The notes under the pieces: generated by a model | What the model saw: the letters and a program-made list of their open reading frames with translations, nothing else | What the model was told of the DNA's origin: nothing | Databases searched by the model: none | NCBI GenBank assembly: GCA_024516035.1 | Contig: CM044964.1 | Coordinates: 2,367,053-2,431,052, forward strand | Origin: Bactericera cockerelli | Lineage: Eukaryota > Arthropoda > Insecta > Hemiptera > Triozidae | Length of the DNA: 64,000 bases | Direction: 5' to 3' | Shown: positions 22,918-32,772 of the stretch, one piece after another | Layout of the letters: each line of letters opens with the position of its first letter | How positions within the stretch are numbered: position 1 is the stretch's first letter | Translations under genes and position numbers: made by a program

Positions 22918-23570
22918 ACTTCCGAGATATTTCTAATATTAGAAATCGGAAGAATTGTGTTCGTTTTTGTAAAAAATTATTTTTTTGCTCCGATTTAATT
23001 TTTTTCATATTTCTGGACGTTTCATAACCTCCTGAGCAACTTTAGTTTTGTGTCGTGTCCGAAACTACACAGCAGGTTTTGATGAAATTTTGCTCACATA
23101 TAGGAGACGTTTTGTAGATGTTCCCATTTTAAATTCATCAAATTCGTACCAGCGCAGCGATTCTGGGTGAAAGAGACCATGCGCCTGACCACTAACATTT
23201 TAACTACGCTCATATCTCGTGAACGTACACCGATTTTGATGAAATTTTGTATGTATTTATGTATATGTACATTATTTTATAACATAGGAAATTGGTATTT
23301 TTAAAATTAATTATAATTTAACTCTGATATGAAAATCCGAAATGTTGGACAAAAAAGTCAAAAAATAAAGTCCAACGACTTGCCAATTCAGAATTTTTTT
23401 GTTAATCTAGAATGTGGGGAAAATAGTACTCTACCATATAAACAAAATTTAAGAAAATCGGTAAAGCCGTTTTGGACATACAATGATTTGATATAATCTC
23501 AAAACTAGCACTTGTATACAATGTGAAACAATGACGAGGAAGTATTGTGTCCATAATTGACAGTGTTTTT
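22918..23570 (-). mobile_element. Element D copy
   Basis: It begins at the palindrome TTTCTAATATTAGAAATCGG and passes through TTTCTGGACGTTTCATAACC, GGGTGAAAGAGACCATGCGC, ATCTCGTGAACGTACACCG and TGACGAGGAAGTATTGTGTC, then CATAATTG. This is the reverse of the order in the plus-strand copy at 56846-57548. Non-coding. Confidence 0.75.
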
Positions 23571-24197
23571 TTATAGCTGTCTGGATACCTACAATTTTTA
23601 CAATGTTGAGTTATATCTCTTCTCTTAATGACACCAATGTGTGTTGAGTGTCATCTCCAACAGAACTATTTGTAGACATTTTCAGTTAAAAGCAACCTTT
23701 TCTGTCATGTCTGCATGACTATTTTTTTTTTTATTGTGTGGTTGTGAAACACTTGACGTCACAAAATTTGGACAAGAAATTTTTCTGGAGTTTTGATTTT
23801 TTCTTCTTTTTTTGGTATGTGAAAAGGTAATTTTGTTGATGATAATCGGTTTTTAGTTTCGAATAAAATGAATTACCTTCAAATTAATATGAAAAAATAA
23901 CAAAAGGTCACAATTCAAGGAAAAACAAATCCATCATCAAACTCTAAGACCAAGCCTACTCGTTGTTACCATGAATCTCGGTCACAAGCTTCTTTTTTCT
24001 TTCAGTGGTCTGATGTAATAATAATAATGTAATAGCCATCAATTGTTAGATATCTTTGAATAAAAGAACATATTATCATTTTTTTGTATGTACGCCGTTT
24101 TACTTATAGCTATGCAATGTGCAATATATCACCCGTTATTATGCAGAATGTTGATGATGAATTTGGTATCTCTTAATATTCAATATCAAAATATATT
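23571..24197. other. AT-rich spacer in gene A/B interval
   Basis: No exon, RNA gene or clear repeat seen. A search for a signal-peptide exon with a phase-1 donor found none. Confidence 0.4.
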
Positions 24198-24388
24198 GAT
24201 TAGTTTTTTATATAATATAATATATATACTCATTTTTCCTCACGAGGTATGAGTGGACCCTGAACATCCAAGTACAGAGCAGAAAAATTCCTCCCCCGCT
24301 GGGAATCGAACCCAGGTCACCATGTGTGCATGTGCAATGCCTAGCGCGCTAACTCGCTCTACCACAGTGACTACTTGATTAGTTTTTT
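24198..24388 (-). mobile_element. SINE-1 copy with 14-bp target duplication
   Basis: Head on the minus strand from about 24374 (AGTCACTGTGGTAGAGCGAG), B-box GGTTCGATTCCC, body ending near 24229 and an AT-rich tail. TTGATTAGTTTTTT occurs at 24198-24211 and again at 24375-24388, bracketing the element. Confidence 0.8.
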
Positions 24389-24412
24389 TTTTTATCAGAA
24401 AATTGGTTATTT

Positions 24413-24565
24413 GTACTCATTGGTGTTGGGTCAACACGAGCGCACCGGAAGGTGTCCTTTAAAACACTTGTAATTTAATGACGCATACAGCCTTTTTTGT
24501 AGGCTCTAGGGTTCAAACCCGGGATATTCCCCGAGTATATTACCATTGAGCTAATCATGTGCTCA
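24413..24565 (-). mobile_element. SINE-6 5' half
   Basis: On the minus strand it has the tRNA-like head GATTAGCTCAATGGTAATAT, B-box GGTTTGAACCC, and the body ACACCTTCCGGTGCGCTCGT. It ends inside the body, near TGTTGACCCAACACC. Confidence 0.65.
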
Positions 24566-25150
24566 ATCAAATTGCATCCTGTTTTGTGATAGGATGTAGA
24601 AATTCCAAAAATGCCTCTTTGTAGTTTGAAAATTCCCCACCAAGTCTTTGGCTCAAAAATTCCTTAAATCACATTATTCGGGTCCTACTCTAACTTCGTT
24701 CTCCTATCATTCACTTAGGTTTCTTTTATTACCTACAATAACTACTCACATTAACCTGTCTCATAAAATTAAGTATTATTCATCATATTCTTCACTTTTG
24801 CAAATTCAATAATGTCCGAAATAGTCGGTAATGAACAGATTTAATCTATAAACTTTATACTCAATCAAATGGCTAATGGCCGTGCTTAATCAGGCTGCTA
24901 GTGACTATGCAATTTCTACTAGGTATTATAAACTATAGTGAAGTAGACGAAGAAAAAAGAATGAGAGAAAAGAAAACAACATTGTAGTTCTGGTAACAAA
25001 TTTCATTTGAAAATGTCTCTTATTACCAGTGAATATTGACGTTATTTTGATATTTTTTTTTTAATATGAGAACACTTAGTTCAATAGTCGATGTTCAAAA
25101 ACATGTATGGATTTCTTAGAATTTTTTGACGGCAAGGTTTTTCTGAGCGG
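24566..25150. other. Gene A/B intergenic sequence
   Basis: AT-rich, no gene or clear repeat. The 3' UTR of gene B should fall at the upper end, but no exact AATAAA was found on the minus strand near the stop. Confidence 0.4.
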
Positions 25151-25156
25151 ATTTTT

Positions 25157-28100
25157 CTATCCGGTTCCGAAAATGTCATCCCTCAGCTCCGGATCCTCTC
25201 GACTCCAATAGCCATATCTCATTTTGTACGTATCACTGTCTTTTTTAACAGGAAATATGTTCATCTCCAAGTACACGAAGCTAGTGTCGTAGGTCTCTCC
25301 ATTGCTAGAGGCATGCCGCAAGAAGAGCACTTGACACGCCGGGACAACAGAGAAGCCATTGTACATTTTGATGCAGGAAAGATTGTATGAGATAGTTTCC
25401 TTCACATGATTGGCTTCTTCTGCTTTTGATAAAATGATAACATCGCGAATGCTTCGCAACCCAACCTTGTAGTTTTCCACAATGTACCGCCGGATGGAAC
25501 CTTTAGCTGAGCAGCGTTCGTCGGTTTCTGTGTGGCAGAGTCGAGTGCCTCGTATCAGTGGGAGAGGCTTCTCCAAAATTTCCATAACAGACCACTTCAG
25601 ACCACGCTCTTGACTGGAAGCCAATACTGAAAAATAGTGAAACAGTAGAAAATGTAGGAAACTGCTTTTGCTTTTCTAAACCAAACACTTGAAGAGTGCG
25701 AATTAAACTGTCGCTTATTTAAAAAAAAAAATCATTCTTACTATTTACCAATAAGTTTATTATGACCATTGATGTTAACATGCACCGCTTTAATCTAATA
25801 AAAGATAGATACATATGGTACTACTAGCGGGCTGTCGCCCGCTTTGCGGGCCGAGGCATGGCCGTGAAAGCTAAAAATCCTTTTTCGCCAATGTCAGGTG
25901 TTGTAGTGGGAGTTTCGAAAAATCCCGTCTTATTGCACATCTACACTATACGACAAAGCTACCTACCAAATTTCAGCTTCCTAGGACTTACCACTTCGGA
26001 GAAACAGTGATGAATCAGTGAGTCAGTCAGTCAGTCAGTGAGTGAAACTCTCTTATATAAGTATAGATAATCTAATAAAAGATTAATAGATATATTATTG
26101 AGTTATTAAAAAAATAGACGCAATTAGATTTTTCGTTTCTCTTACTGAAACGTAGATCCCAAAAAATAAAAATGAATGTCTCATTGAGTGATAAAAATTC
26201 TAAATGACAAGATCAAGATTGGTTTCAATCATCTTGAACTCAAGTGATTTATGTATTGGTATTGTTGATGTCTCAGCAGAAATCACACACCAGCAAATAG
26301 AACATAAAATGTCACTTCTGATCAGTGGTACCGCAATTTTTTTCAATATCAATTTAGAGCGAAATTAAAATATAAAATCGATAACTTTAGCCATTGCCAA
26401 GCGTTGGTTTTCCCCATCTTACACAATACGCAATCCGTGTCTTAGCGCCATAGAGTTATTACAAAAAACGTCTATAAATTTCACCCTTAATATGTGAAGT
26501 GAGCAATGAAAAAGGCATGGCAAACAAGTCATAAGAGGAGGACAGGGAAAAAAGAAAACTCACCATTATTTGGAAAATCCTGTTGATCTCTATTTTTAAT
26601 TTCTTTGTGTTTGTTAATTTCTCGTTTTACTTCGATGATATCGTTCAAGGGGCCGTCAGTGTGATTATCATTGGGCCAGTACTGCATCGAATACCAAATC
26701 TTTATCCAGTCAAACCCCTCAGCTTTATACCTGAGACAGCAGCAGGGTCTATTTGATTGCCTTGAAAAATAAAATAATACTTAACAATATTTTTATTTTT
26801 TTTAATTAATTGAAGAGTTGTCTGGAAGAACCACCTATAATACTTATGGTACTTTTCAGAAAAGAGGTTTATAGTAATAATTGGTGTCCCCAGCACGCAA
26901 GTTACCTACCTTTTTCCCCCAATTTTGAACGACTTAGAGCGATTTTTTCCGAATTCTGATTTCACTACGCTATGAAAGACAACACATAGGTTGTTTTTCT
27001 GCAAAAAAAAAAAAAAAAAAAAAAATCGAAAAAGTAACATAGGTGGTTCCAGACAACCATTAAATTTTTGATGAAAAATAAATAAATATTTTTGATATGC
27101 AATTGGAACCAAGATCATCAGAGCATCAAGTATGTGTATTAGAGGAGCCCGGACCAGATTTCGTTCTGGGGAAAGTCTATTAGGATCATTGAAGAGTACT
27201 GAGACCGAGCACAAATGTAAATCCTTATGCATTTGTTGATAATTTTAAATACAATTGTCTAGTTTTAGTGACGTTAAGCGATCAAACATCGTGAAAAGAT
27301 GTGGAAGGAAGAAAATTTTCACAGTTTTAGCCCTAAAGACGGGTATACCTTCCGATCGTTTTTATTGTAAAAAAGAAAAAAATGAAAAACTTTTACAGTT
27401 CTATTCAGAATCTAGAAACTTTTCTAGTTGAATGTTCGATGCGTAAAATAAGGTCTTTGATGCAAAAAAAAAAAAATGAATTTTTTTTTTAACTTCATCA
27501 ATTTTCAAGCAGTGCCACAATCTTGTTATTTTTCTATTTTATTCTTACCTTTTGCTTGTGTAATTGAACATTGCTAATTTTGTTAATAACTTCTTTATTA
27601 AAATCAAAGCAAAATTTCTTGCAAATATAACTCCAGATTCCAAACAATTCGATAGTACTTTTCATTTTGCATGTTCTAATACGTGCAAAACATCAAGTAA
27701 AGCTAGCATTGAACACGATATTGCTACTCAATGATAATGACGAAGGAATATAGTTATTTTTTCATTTTAAATCCTGTTGAAGTACAATATGTGCTGTATT
27801 TTTAGAGTAATGATGTTCTCAGAAGGTATCAATTGAATCAGTAATATTTATTTTTACCATACGGTTCCGGGTATGTTTGTGGTGATAGAGAGGAGGGTTT
27901 TAGCGGGTATGGCGCACTGTTTCCAGCGCTGGAACCCCGCACTTCGTCTTGAACCATAGAAGATTTTGCCTCCTCTCACAAGAAAAAAAAACTATCTAAA
28001 AAACAAGTCAATCAACTCATCTCCTTGGGGCACACAGCCCACAACTGCCGCCACATTTCCTCTTTGAATTGCTATGATGTTCTCATAAAACTCACCATAC

Positions 28101-29271
28101 ACACTCGGCTTTGTTGAATTCCGGGCATGTATTTTTGAATGACTCCTCACAGTTTTTCCGACTTTGTGGATCAAAGCCATCATTGCCCCCGGGACTGGGC
28201 AGGCAGATGGGTTGTTGGTAGGTGATGGTGTTGTTGAGCCTCAGGCACGGCTTGGGCTTGGCTCTGTGACCCGGGTAGTTATCTCTTCCGTTCACGAGGA
28301 AGTCGTCCGTTCCTGGAACAAATAAAGATTGATCTAAATTGTTCTAAATAAAAAAATTTAAATAAAGATTGATCTAAATTGTTGAATAATAATAATAATT
28401 CCGTGTCCGTGAGATAGGTATTGACACCTAAATCACGGTGGTGAGAGGATTATTACGGACGCCCAGATCCAATGTCTAGGAACAATTATAATAATACTCT
28501 CTATTGGAAGGTTACCAGCAGGCAAGATTAATGCTCAAAGCATTCCTACCACCTAACCCTCAGAGTCTTATTATTGTGTGGTCACGTACTCAAATGAATG
28601 AGGAATTACAAAACTTTCCATACCCTATAGGTAAGAGAACGCAATAAATAATTACTACATGCGATACTTTCGTCTGTTAATGGCCAGTAATTGCTTTTAT
28701 TTTATCAATTCTATAATAATACTGTTTAGTGAAAGGTGGAACCACCAGACGAGGTTAATGCACAAAGCATTTTCTACCACCTAACCCGCAGAGTCTTATT
28801 ATCAAGTGGTCACAAACTCAAATTAATGAGGAAAAATTCATGCACACGGTTGGATTCAAACCAACAGATCCCTACACTACCTGGAATACCAGACTAGCGC
28901 CTTAACTACTTGACTACCAGTGCACATGCGTTCCCAAACAATGGAAGGACTCTGCAGTGGAAAGCGTAATTGCACTGGTAGTCAAATGGTTAAGGCGTTA
29001 GTTTAGTAATCCAGGTAGCGTAGTGATCCGTTGGTTCAAATCCCAACGAGTGATGGATTTTTTTTGATCCCTTCGCAGGTTAAATGACTTTTTTTAATCA
29101 GATTTTGGCCCATCTGATGAAATCCGAAACTTCTAAATTTTCTGTTTAATACTGACGGATCCCCTTACACGAGCCCGCCTTGTATCATCAGACTGACTAG
29201 TTCATCTCACCTGAGAGTACAAAGCAGACGATCACACCACACCAGATGCGATGACAGAAATTGTAGGACAT
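25157..29271 (-). CDS. Gene B: secreted Cys-rich paralog, complete, 314 aa
   Basis: Four exons on the minus strand: 29271-29211, 28312-28096, 26760-26564 and 25626-25157 (stop TAG). They sum to 945 nt, exactly in frame, with intron phases 1, 2, 1 and GT-AG borders throughout. Exon 1 encodes only a hydrophobic signal peptide (MSYNFCHRIWCGVIVCFVLS). Exon 2 has NGRDNYPG, KPKPCLRLNNTITYQQPIC and CPEFNKAEC (five Cys). Exon 3 has RPCCCLRY, W.KIWYSMQYW and NDIIEVKREI. Exon 4 has SQERGLKWSV, SYNLSCIKM, VVPACQVLFLR, DTSFVYLEMN, MRYGYW.REDPE and ends DDIFGTG. N-glycosylation sites include NNT in exon 2. Expected to enter the secretory pathway; twelve Cys after the signal suggest disulfides. Its role is unknown. 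A TATA box lies at the right distance upstream. Confidence 0.88.
25824..26067 (-). mobile_element. Helitron-like element in gene B last intron
   Basis: On the minus strand it starts TCTATACTTATATAAGAGAG and ends in the GCCCGCAAAGCGGGC hairpin followed by GACAGCCCGCTAG, lying between A (26068) and T (25823). It is the cleanest of four copies. It includes a (TCAGTCAG)-like run near the 5' end. It encodes nothing. Confidence 0.75.
26765..27850. other. Gene B intron 2, no gene
   Basis: AT-rich with A and T homopolymers at 27001-27024 and about 27470-27490. The ORFs over it lack any domain or splice context. Confidence 0.45.
27850..28090 (-). pseudogene. LINE 3' end: AIQRGN-type coding relic plus 3' UTR
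   Basis: The minus-strand frame 28083-27992 encodes IAIQRGNVAAVVG and ends LIDLFFR-stop, matching the relics at 19419 and 32616. Downstream (27975-27855) is a locally GC-richer stretch with GGTTCCAGCGCTGGAAACAG, probably the LINE's 3' UTR. It sits inside gene B intron 2, ending within about 10 bp of the exon 2 donor. Confidence 0.55.
28376..28480 (+). repeat. Dispersed repeat fragment
   Basis: ATTCCGTGTCCGTGAGATAG and CCTAAATCACGGTGGTGAGA are shared with 41795-41880. Origin unknown, possibly a SINE fragment. Confidence 0.5.
28490..28618 (-). mobile_element. SINE-4 3' part
   Basis: Minus strand: body GAGTACGTGACCACACAATA, hairpin AATGCTTTGAGCATTAATCT, then the TTCCAATAGAGAG end. The head is missing. 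Confidence 0.65.
28712..28925 (-). mobile_element. SINE-4 copy
   Basis: Complete on the minus strand from CACTGGTAGTCAAGTAGTTA to the CACTAAACAGTATTATTATA end. It is followed 45 bp later by a plus-strand truncated copy, making an inverted pair. Confidence 0.75.
28971..29062 (+). mobile_element. SINE-4 head, truncated
   Basis: GCACTGGTAGTCAAATGGTT to GGTTCAAATCCCAACGAGTG, then the family match ends. It lies in gene B intron 1, about 150 bp from the signal exon. Confidence 0.65.
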
Positions 29272-29281
29272 GGTCTTCCTC

Positions 29282-29316
29282 TCAATGATTTTAGGGGACT
29301 GTTGGATTTATAGAGA
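29282..29316 (-). promoter_or_regulatory. Candidate TATA promoter of gene B
   Basis: TATAAA on the minus strand at 29312-29307 is followed 27 nt later by TCATT (A at about 29286), an insect-type initiator. This leaves a leader of about 15 nt before the ATG at 29271. Spacing fits a TATA/Inr core promoter. The block TCAATGATTTTAGGGGACTG at 29282 is echoed by TCAATGTTTTTAGGTGACTG at about 29341, so the region is also a diverged direct duplication. No transcript evidence. Confidence 0.4.
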
Positions 29317-29671
29317 CTTGAACAAACTGCGGTACATGCTGTCAATGTTTTTAGGTGACTGCTGTATTTGCAGGATTGGAAACAATTATTTCAACATAAA
29401 AATCAAAACTCTTTAACGAGAACACACGAAATTTTACATATTTTATTAATATAGAAAGTGCTCTGATTAATATAGAAACAGAAATATTCACCTGTTTAAA
29501 TATTTAGTGCCGATCTGATTTTGCCAGTAAAATTTATAGTCATTTTGTTGATTTTACTGCATCTGTTCATAATTTTTCACGTGTTCTGTAAAACTCTGCA
29601 ATAGATGTAATTCTATTCAGACAGGTAGGTATACATATATAATATAATGTAGATCTGTCCTAGGACAGGTT

Positions 29672-29854
29672 TTAACTCGACGTTCTCCACATTACTCGAT
29701 CTTGGGCATCCTCCTTCATTTGTTCAAATGTTCTTCCATTCAGCATGTTCGTCAGCATTCCAAACCTTCTTCTTCCTCTTGATCTTCTTCCTTCCAGATT
29801 TCCTTCCATGATTACTCTCTGCAGACAATATCTCCTCAGGATGTGACCCAGGTA
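29672..29854 (-). pseudogene. LINE ORF2 C-terminal relic (GHILR type)
   Basis: Sixty codons read YLGHILRRY, then a basic EGRRSRGRRRFGML, then MKEDAQDRVMWR before TAA. The order GH.LR, I.EG, RG(R)RR, ML, DR..WR is the conserved C-terminal signature of many LINE endonuclease/reverse transcriptases. 5'-truncated, with no catalytic domains. It lies upstream of gene B. Confidence 0.7.
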
Positions 29855-29984
29855 GGTAATACTGTAAATATTTCGTTTGGATTACCTGAAGAAAAGGTTT
29901 TTGTCAGTTTGGTAAAAAATCTATGTGACAAACAACTTAAGAGGAAGTACTTCCGATATTTATAATTATTAGCTGACAGGAATC

Positions 29985-30956
29985 AAACAAACTAGTGATG
30001 CCCGATCTCACATAAAAGATCGATTTATTGAATCGATTTAGATCGAGGTGTAAAAATCGATCCGATGGATCGATCTCACCTAAAAAATCGATTTCGTAGA
30101 AATCGATCTTCGATTTTTATAATAATAATAATAATGATGATAGTATTAACAGAATGAAAAGTCTAACATATATTTATGTGTATACAGGTTAGAACACATT
30201 TAAAAAATATATTTTTTCCAAGAAAAGAAAACTATAATTTCTTAAAAAACAATATGAAACAATAAAATAATATTTAATTATTATTCAATGAGCAAGAAAT
30301 TTGGGAAGTACAAGATATTGATTATAATATAGCTGAAGAGTCGAAATAAAAAACCTCTGCCTTTATAAAAAAAACCCTCAAAGAACCTCAATATAATTAT
30401 TTAAAATAGAGTGATACACAAAATTAAAGAGGCAATATACCATTTACCTAATACTCTCTTCAATCTTCAATGTAGGAAAAATTTACCACTATGTGGTATG
30501 AGGTTGCCTTAAACGTAAGATAAAATTGTGTTACCTGCACTCTGCAGCTTGACTGAAAAAAAAACCTTTGATAATCCTTTGAATATCCTCAAAGAGCAAA
30601 AAAACCTGTTTTGAGGAAAAACCTTTGAATCTGGCATCACTGACCATACGTCACAATCAGCTTATATTTGACCTTCGGGACAGTTCGGGAGGAACGATTA
30701 AAATTAAAAATCTAAATCCTTCGTCGGTAGCGGCTCTCAAGTCTCAAAATTTTGATATTTTTTTCAAAGCCAAATAAACTCAAAACGCGTTAAACGGTTT
30801 TTAATATACCTCCGATCTCGATTCTCGATCTGATTCTTTTTTTTGATTAATCGATCTTGATTCAAGATAGAAGATCGATTCAAAAAATAGATCGATTTTC
30901 ATCAAAAGATCGATCTCCGATTTAATCGAAGATCGATCCCCATCTCTAAAACAAAC
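29985..30956. mobile_element. Non-autonomous hAT element with 8-bp target duplication
   Basis: The element is 29993-30948 (956 bp). Its ends are TAGTGATGCCCGATC and the complement of TAGAGATGGGGATCGATC, an imperfect hAT-type terminal repeat. AAACAAAC is present exactly at 29985-29992 and at 30949-30956, giving the 8-bp duplication expected for hAT insertion. Both subterminal regions (about 150 bp) are full of GATCGAT motifs. There is no transposase. Near 30630-30645 a second terminus of hAT style (GGCATCACTG) suggests another copy nested inside. Confidence 0.9.
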
Positions 30957-30972
30957 TTCACCTCATCATTTT

Positions 30973-31285
30973 AGGGTGGCGTCGTCATTAACAATGGTAG
31001 CCAGACAGTGGATGAATGACTCAGCACTTCTACCACTGTCTTTACAAGGAGGCTAATTATTGACAAGGGCCCCCAGAACCAAGCCAATGCTGGTCTACTT
31101 ACTCCCTGTTTATAGTCCCCCAGCCAGACTGCTGGTCTACTCACTGTTTATAGTCCCCCAGCCAGACTGCTTGTCTACTCACTGTTTATAGTCCCCCAGC
31201 CAGACCGCTGGTCTACTTCCTATTTTAGTCCCCCAGCCAGACTGCTGGTCTACTTCCTGTTTACAGTCCCCCAGCCAGACAACTT
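30973..31285 (+). repeat. Dispersed repeat carrying a 38-bp minisatellite
   Basis: The 5' part (30995-31090) matches pieces at 34720-34860 (minus) and 60625-60775 (plus). From about 31091 the terminal unit CTGTTTATAGTCCCCCAGCC, with CAGACTGCTGGTCTACT, is repeated about five times with a 38-bp period. So a single repeat end has expanded into a minisatellite. Confidence 0.8.
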
Positions 31286-31499
31286 CAACGAGGTTTGCTT
31301 ATAATAAGTATATTTAACGCCTTTGGTACAGTTTTCATTAAATTGAAGGGGGTAAAATGGTTCAACAAGGGTTTAGTTTTATTAAATTCAAGATAAACAA
31401 GCCCCTCTCTCAAGTTGATATTTTAACCCATCACAGCACAGAAGCCCGATTTGAGGGACAGTCTGGCTCATCTAGCAGATTTTTTATTACTTCCGGTGT

Positions 31500-31762
31500 T
31501 TTTTTATTTACTCAATGAAATTTGTTGTAATGAACTTCTCTCAATAAGACCTTTAAAACAATATGCCACAAGACATACCATTCTATTTAGGATTTTAAAT
31601 TTGGTCCATGCCCAGGCTGACTGGTGCCGTGTAGGTAATTTTCTCTTTAGCTTAAAATAAATCCCCCTACAATCGAAGAAGTAGGTGTCTTGGAGTTTTT
31701 CGATATTAGTGGTTCCCGAGATAGGGGGGGGGGGGGGGGTCCAGACTTTATGGACACCCTGT
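31500..31762. mobile_element. Truncated relative of foldback element 2
   Basis: TCAATGAAATTTGTTGTAAT onward follows the right arm of the element at 4205-5087, and it ends TGGACACCCTGTATA. A run of 18 G lies at 31723-31740 in place of the shorter G-rich run of that element. Only one arm is present. Confidence 0.7.
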
Positions 31763-31787
31763 ATATAAAAAAAAAATCAAAAAAATT

Positions 31788-31905
31788 GCCAACGTTACGT
31801 GGTGTTCCCAAGCGGTCACCCATCCAAGTACTATCCACGCTCGACGTTGCTTAACTTCAGTGATCGGACGAGAACTGGTGTATTCAACGTGATATGAACG
31901 TTGGC
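31788..31905 (-). rRNA. 5S rRNA gene or pseudogene
   Basis: On the minus strand the 118 nt start GCCAACGTTCATATCACG and end CACGTAACGTTGGC. GCCAACG and CGTTGGC pair as helix I. The internal promoter is well kept: GATCACTGAAGTTAAGCAAC for box A and GTACTTGGATGGGTGACCGC for box C. T runs suitable for Pol III termination follow at once (31787-31768). Some substitutions (for example in the loop and GAGCG region) and its solitary position among transposons make a retroposed pseudogene as likely as a working gene. It abuts the foldback relative at 31762. Confidence 0.75.
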
Positions 31906-31989
31906 GACATTGAGCGTAATTTTGCTTACATATAAATTTGAACTCCCACCTGAGGATTACAGTGCTGCTTTTGAAAGTATGCGGATATT

Positions 31990-32200
31990 GAACAAACTTG
32001 AACCAAGTCGCGGTAAATTTTCAAACAGTAAAGTGGTGGGCTACAGTAAAATTATGTCTCTTTCTTTTTATAGGCGTTCTTCACACCTCGGCCGAGGTGT
32101 TTCATGATAACAAATTCATTATAAAAAAAAATAGAGATTGCCAGGGTTGGGTGGAAGAGATTGCCCAAGGCAATAACCCCGCCCTTTAGTTAGGACATAT
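31990..32200 (+). pseudogene. R2-like LINE 3' end scrap
   Basis: It ends GGGTGGAAGAGATTGCCCAA then GGCAATAACCCCGCCCTTTA, encoding GWVEEIAQGNNPAL then stop, as at 59450-59497. A perfect palindrome CACCTCGGCCGAGGTG lies at about 32085. Upstream sequence is not recognisable as reverse transcriptase. Confidence 0.5.
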
Positions 32201-32279
32201 ATTATGTTTATATTTATTTATTTTTTCTTTATTATTATTTTTTGTTGTTGTTGTTATATTGTATTTTCGTTTGTTGTTA

Positions 32280-32545
32280 TAAAAATATTTGGGCTTACTG
32301 CTGGAATGATGGGACTCATTAGTCCTAATCGGGCAGTATAAATGGGTTTGATGGCAGAGATTGCCTCAGACAATAATCACGCCCTTTGTCAATATTATTC
32401 TTGTCATTATAAATATGGCGATATTATTATTATTATTATTATTTATTATTAATCTTGCCTGGTGGTTACCTTCAACTAAAGGGTATTATTATTACTATCC
32501 TACTCGGGCAGTATTGATAAAGTCGCCTATTTTTAATGCTAGGTG
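32280..32545 (+). mobile_element. Patchwork of SINE-3, SINE-4 and LINE tails
   Basis: SINE-3 tail at 32289-32345 (GGGCTTACTGCTGGAATGAT, then CGGGCAGTATAAAT), LINE-like hairpin tail at 32350-32400 (GATTGCCTCAGACAATAATC), SINE-4 end at 32450-32490, and a second SINE-3 end at 32497-32530. Only 3' ends are present, consistent with repeated truncated insertions. Confidence 0.6.
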
Positions 32546-32615
32546 AATATACCTTAAGGACTTCATTTTAAAAATAACACGACATAATAAATAAATAAAA
32601 TACATAACATTAAAA

Positions 32616-32702
32616 TTATAGATAAAATATTTCGTCCAGCGCTCTAGTGCTTGGTATTGTATCCCTCACACATTCGGCATTCCCTCTCTGAATGGCCATC
32701 GA
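32616..32702 (-). pseudogene. LINE ORF C-terminal relic (AIQRGN type)
   Basis: Twenty-eight codons plus TAA read SMAIQRGNAECV..TIPS...LDEIFYL. This is the third copy of the same coding end in the window. It lies 70 bp beyond the stop codon of gene C, in the same orientation, and might be carried in that gene's 3' UTR. Confidence 0.6.
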
Positions 32703-32772
32703 CAAACGCTGGATTAAAAAAGTCGCCTATTAAATTATCGAGAAAAATAAACGAGAAATGATTCTCTGTTGT

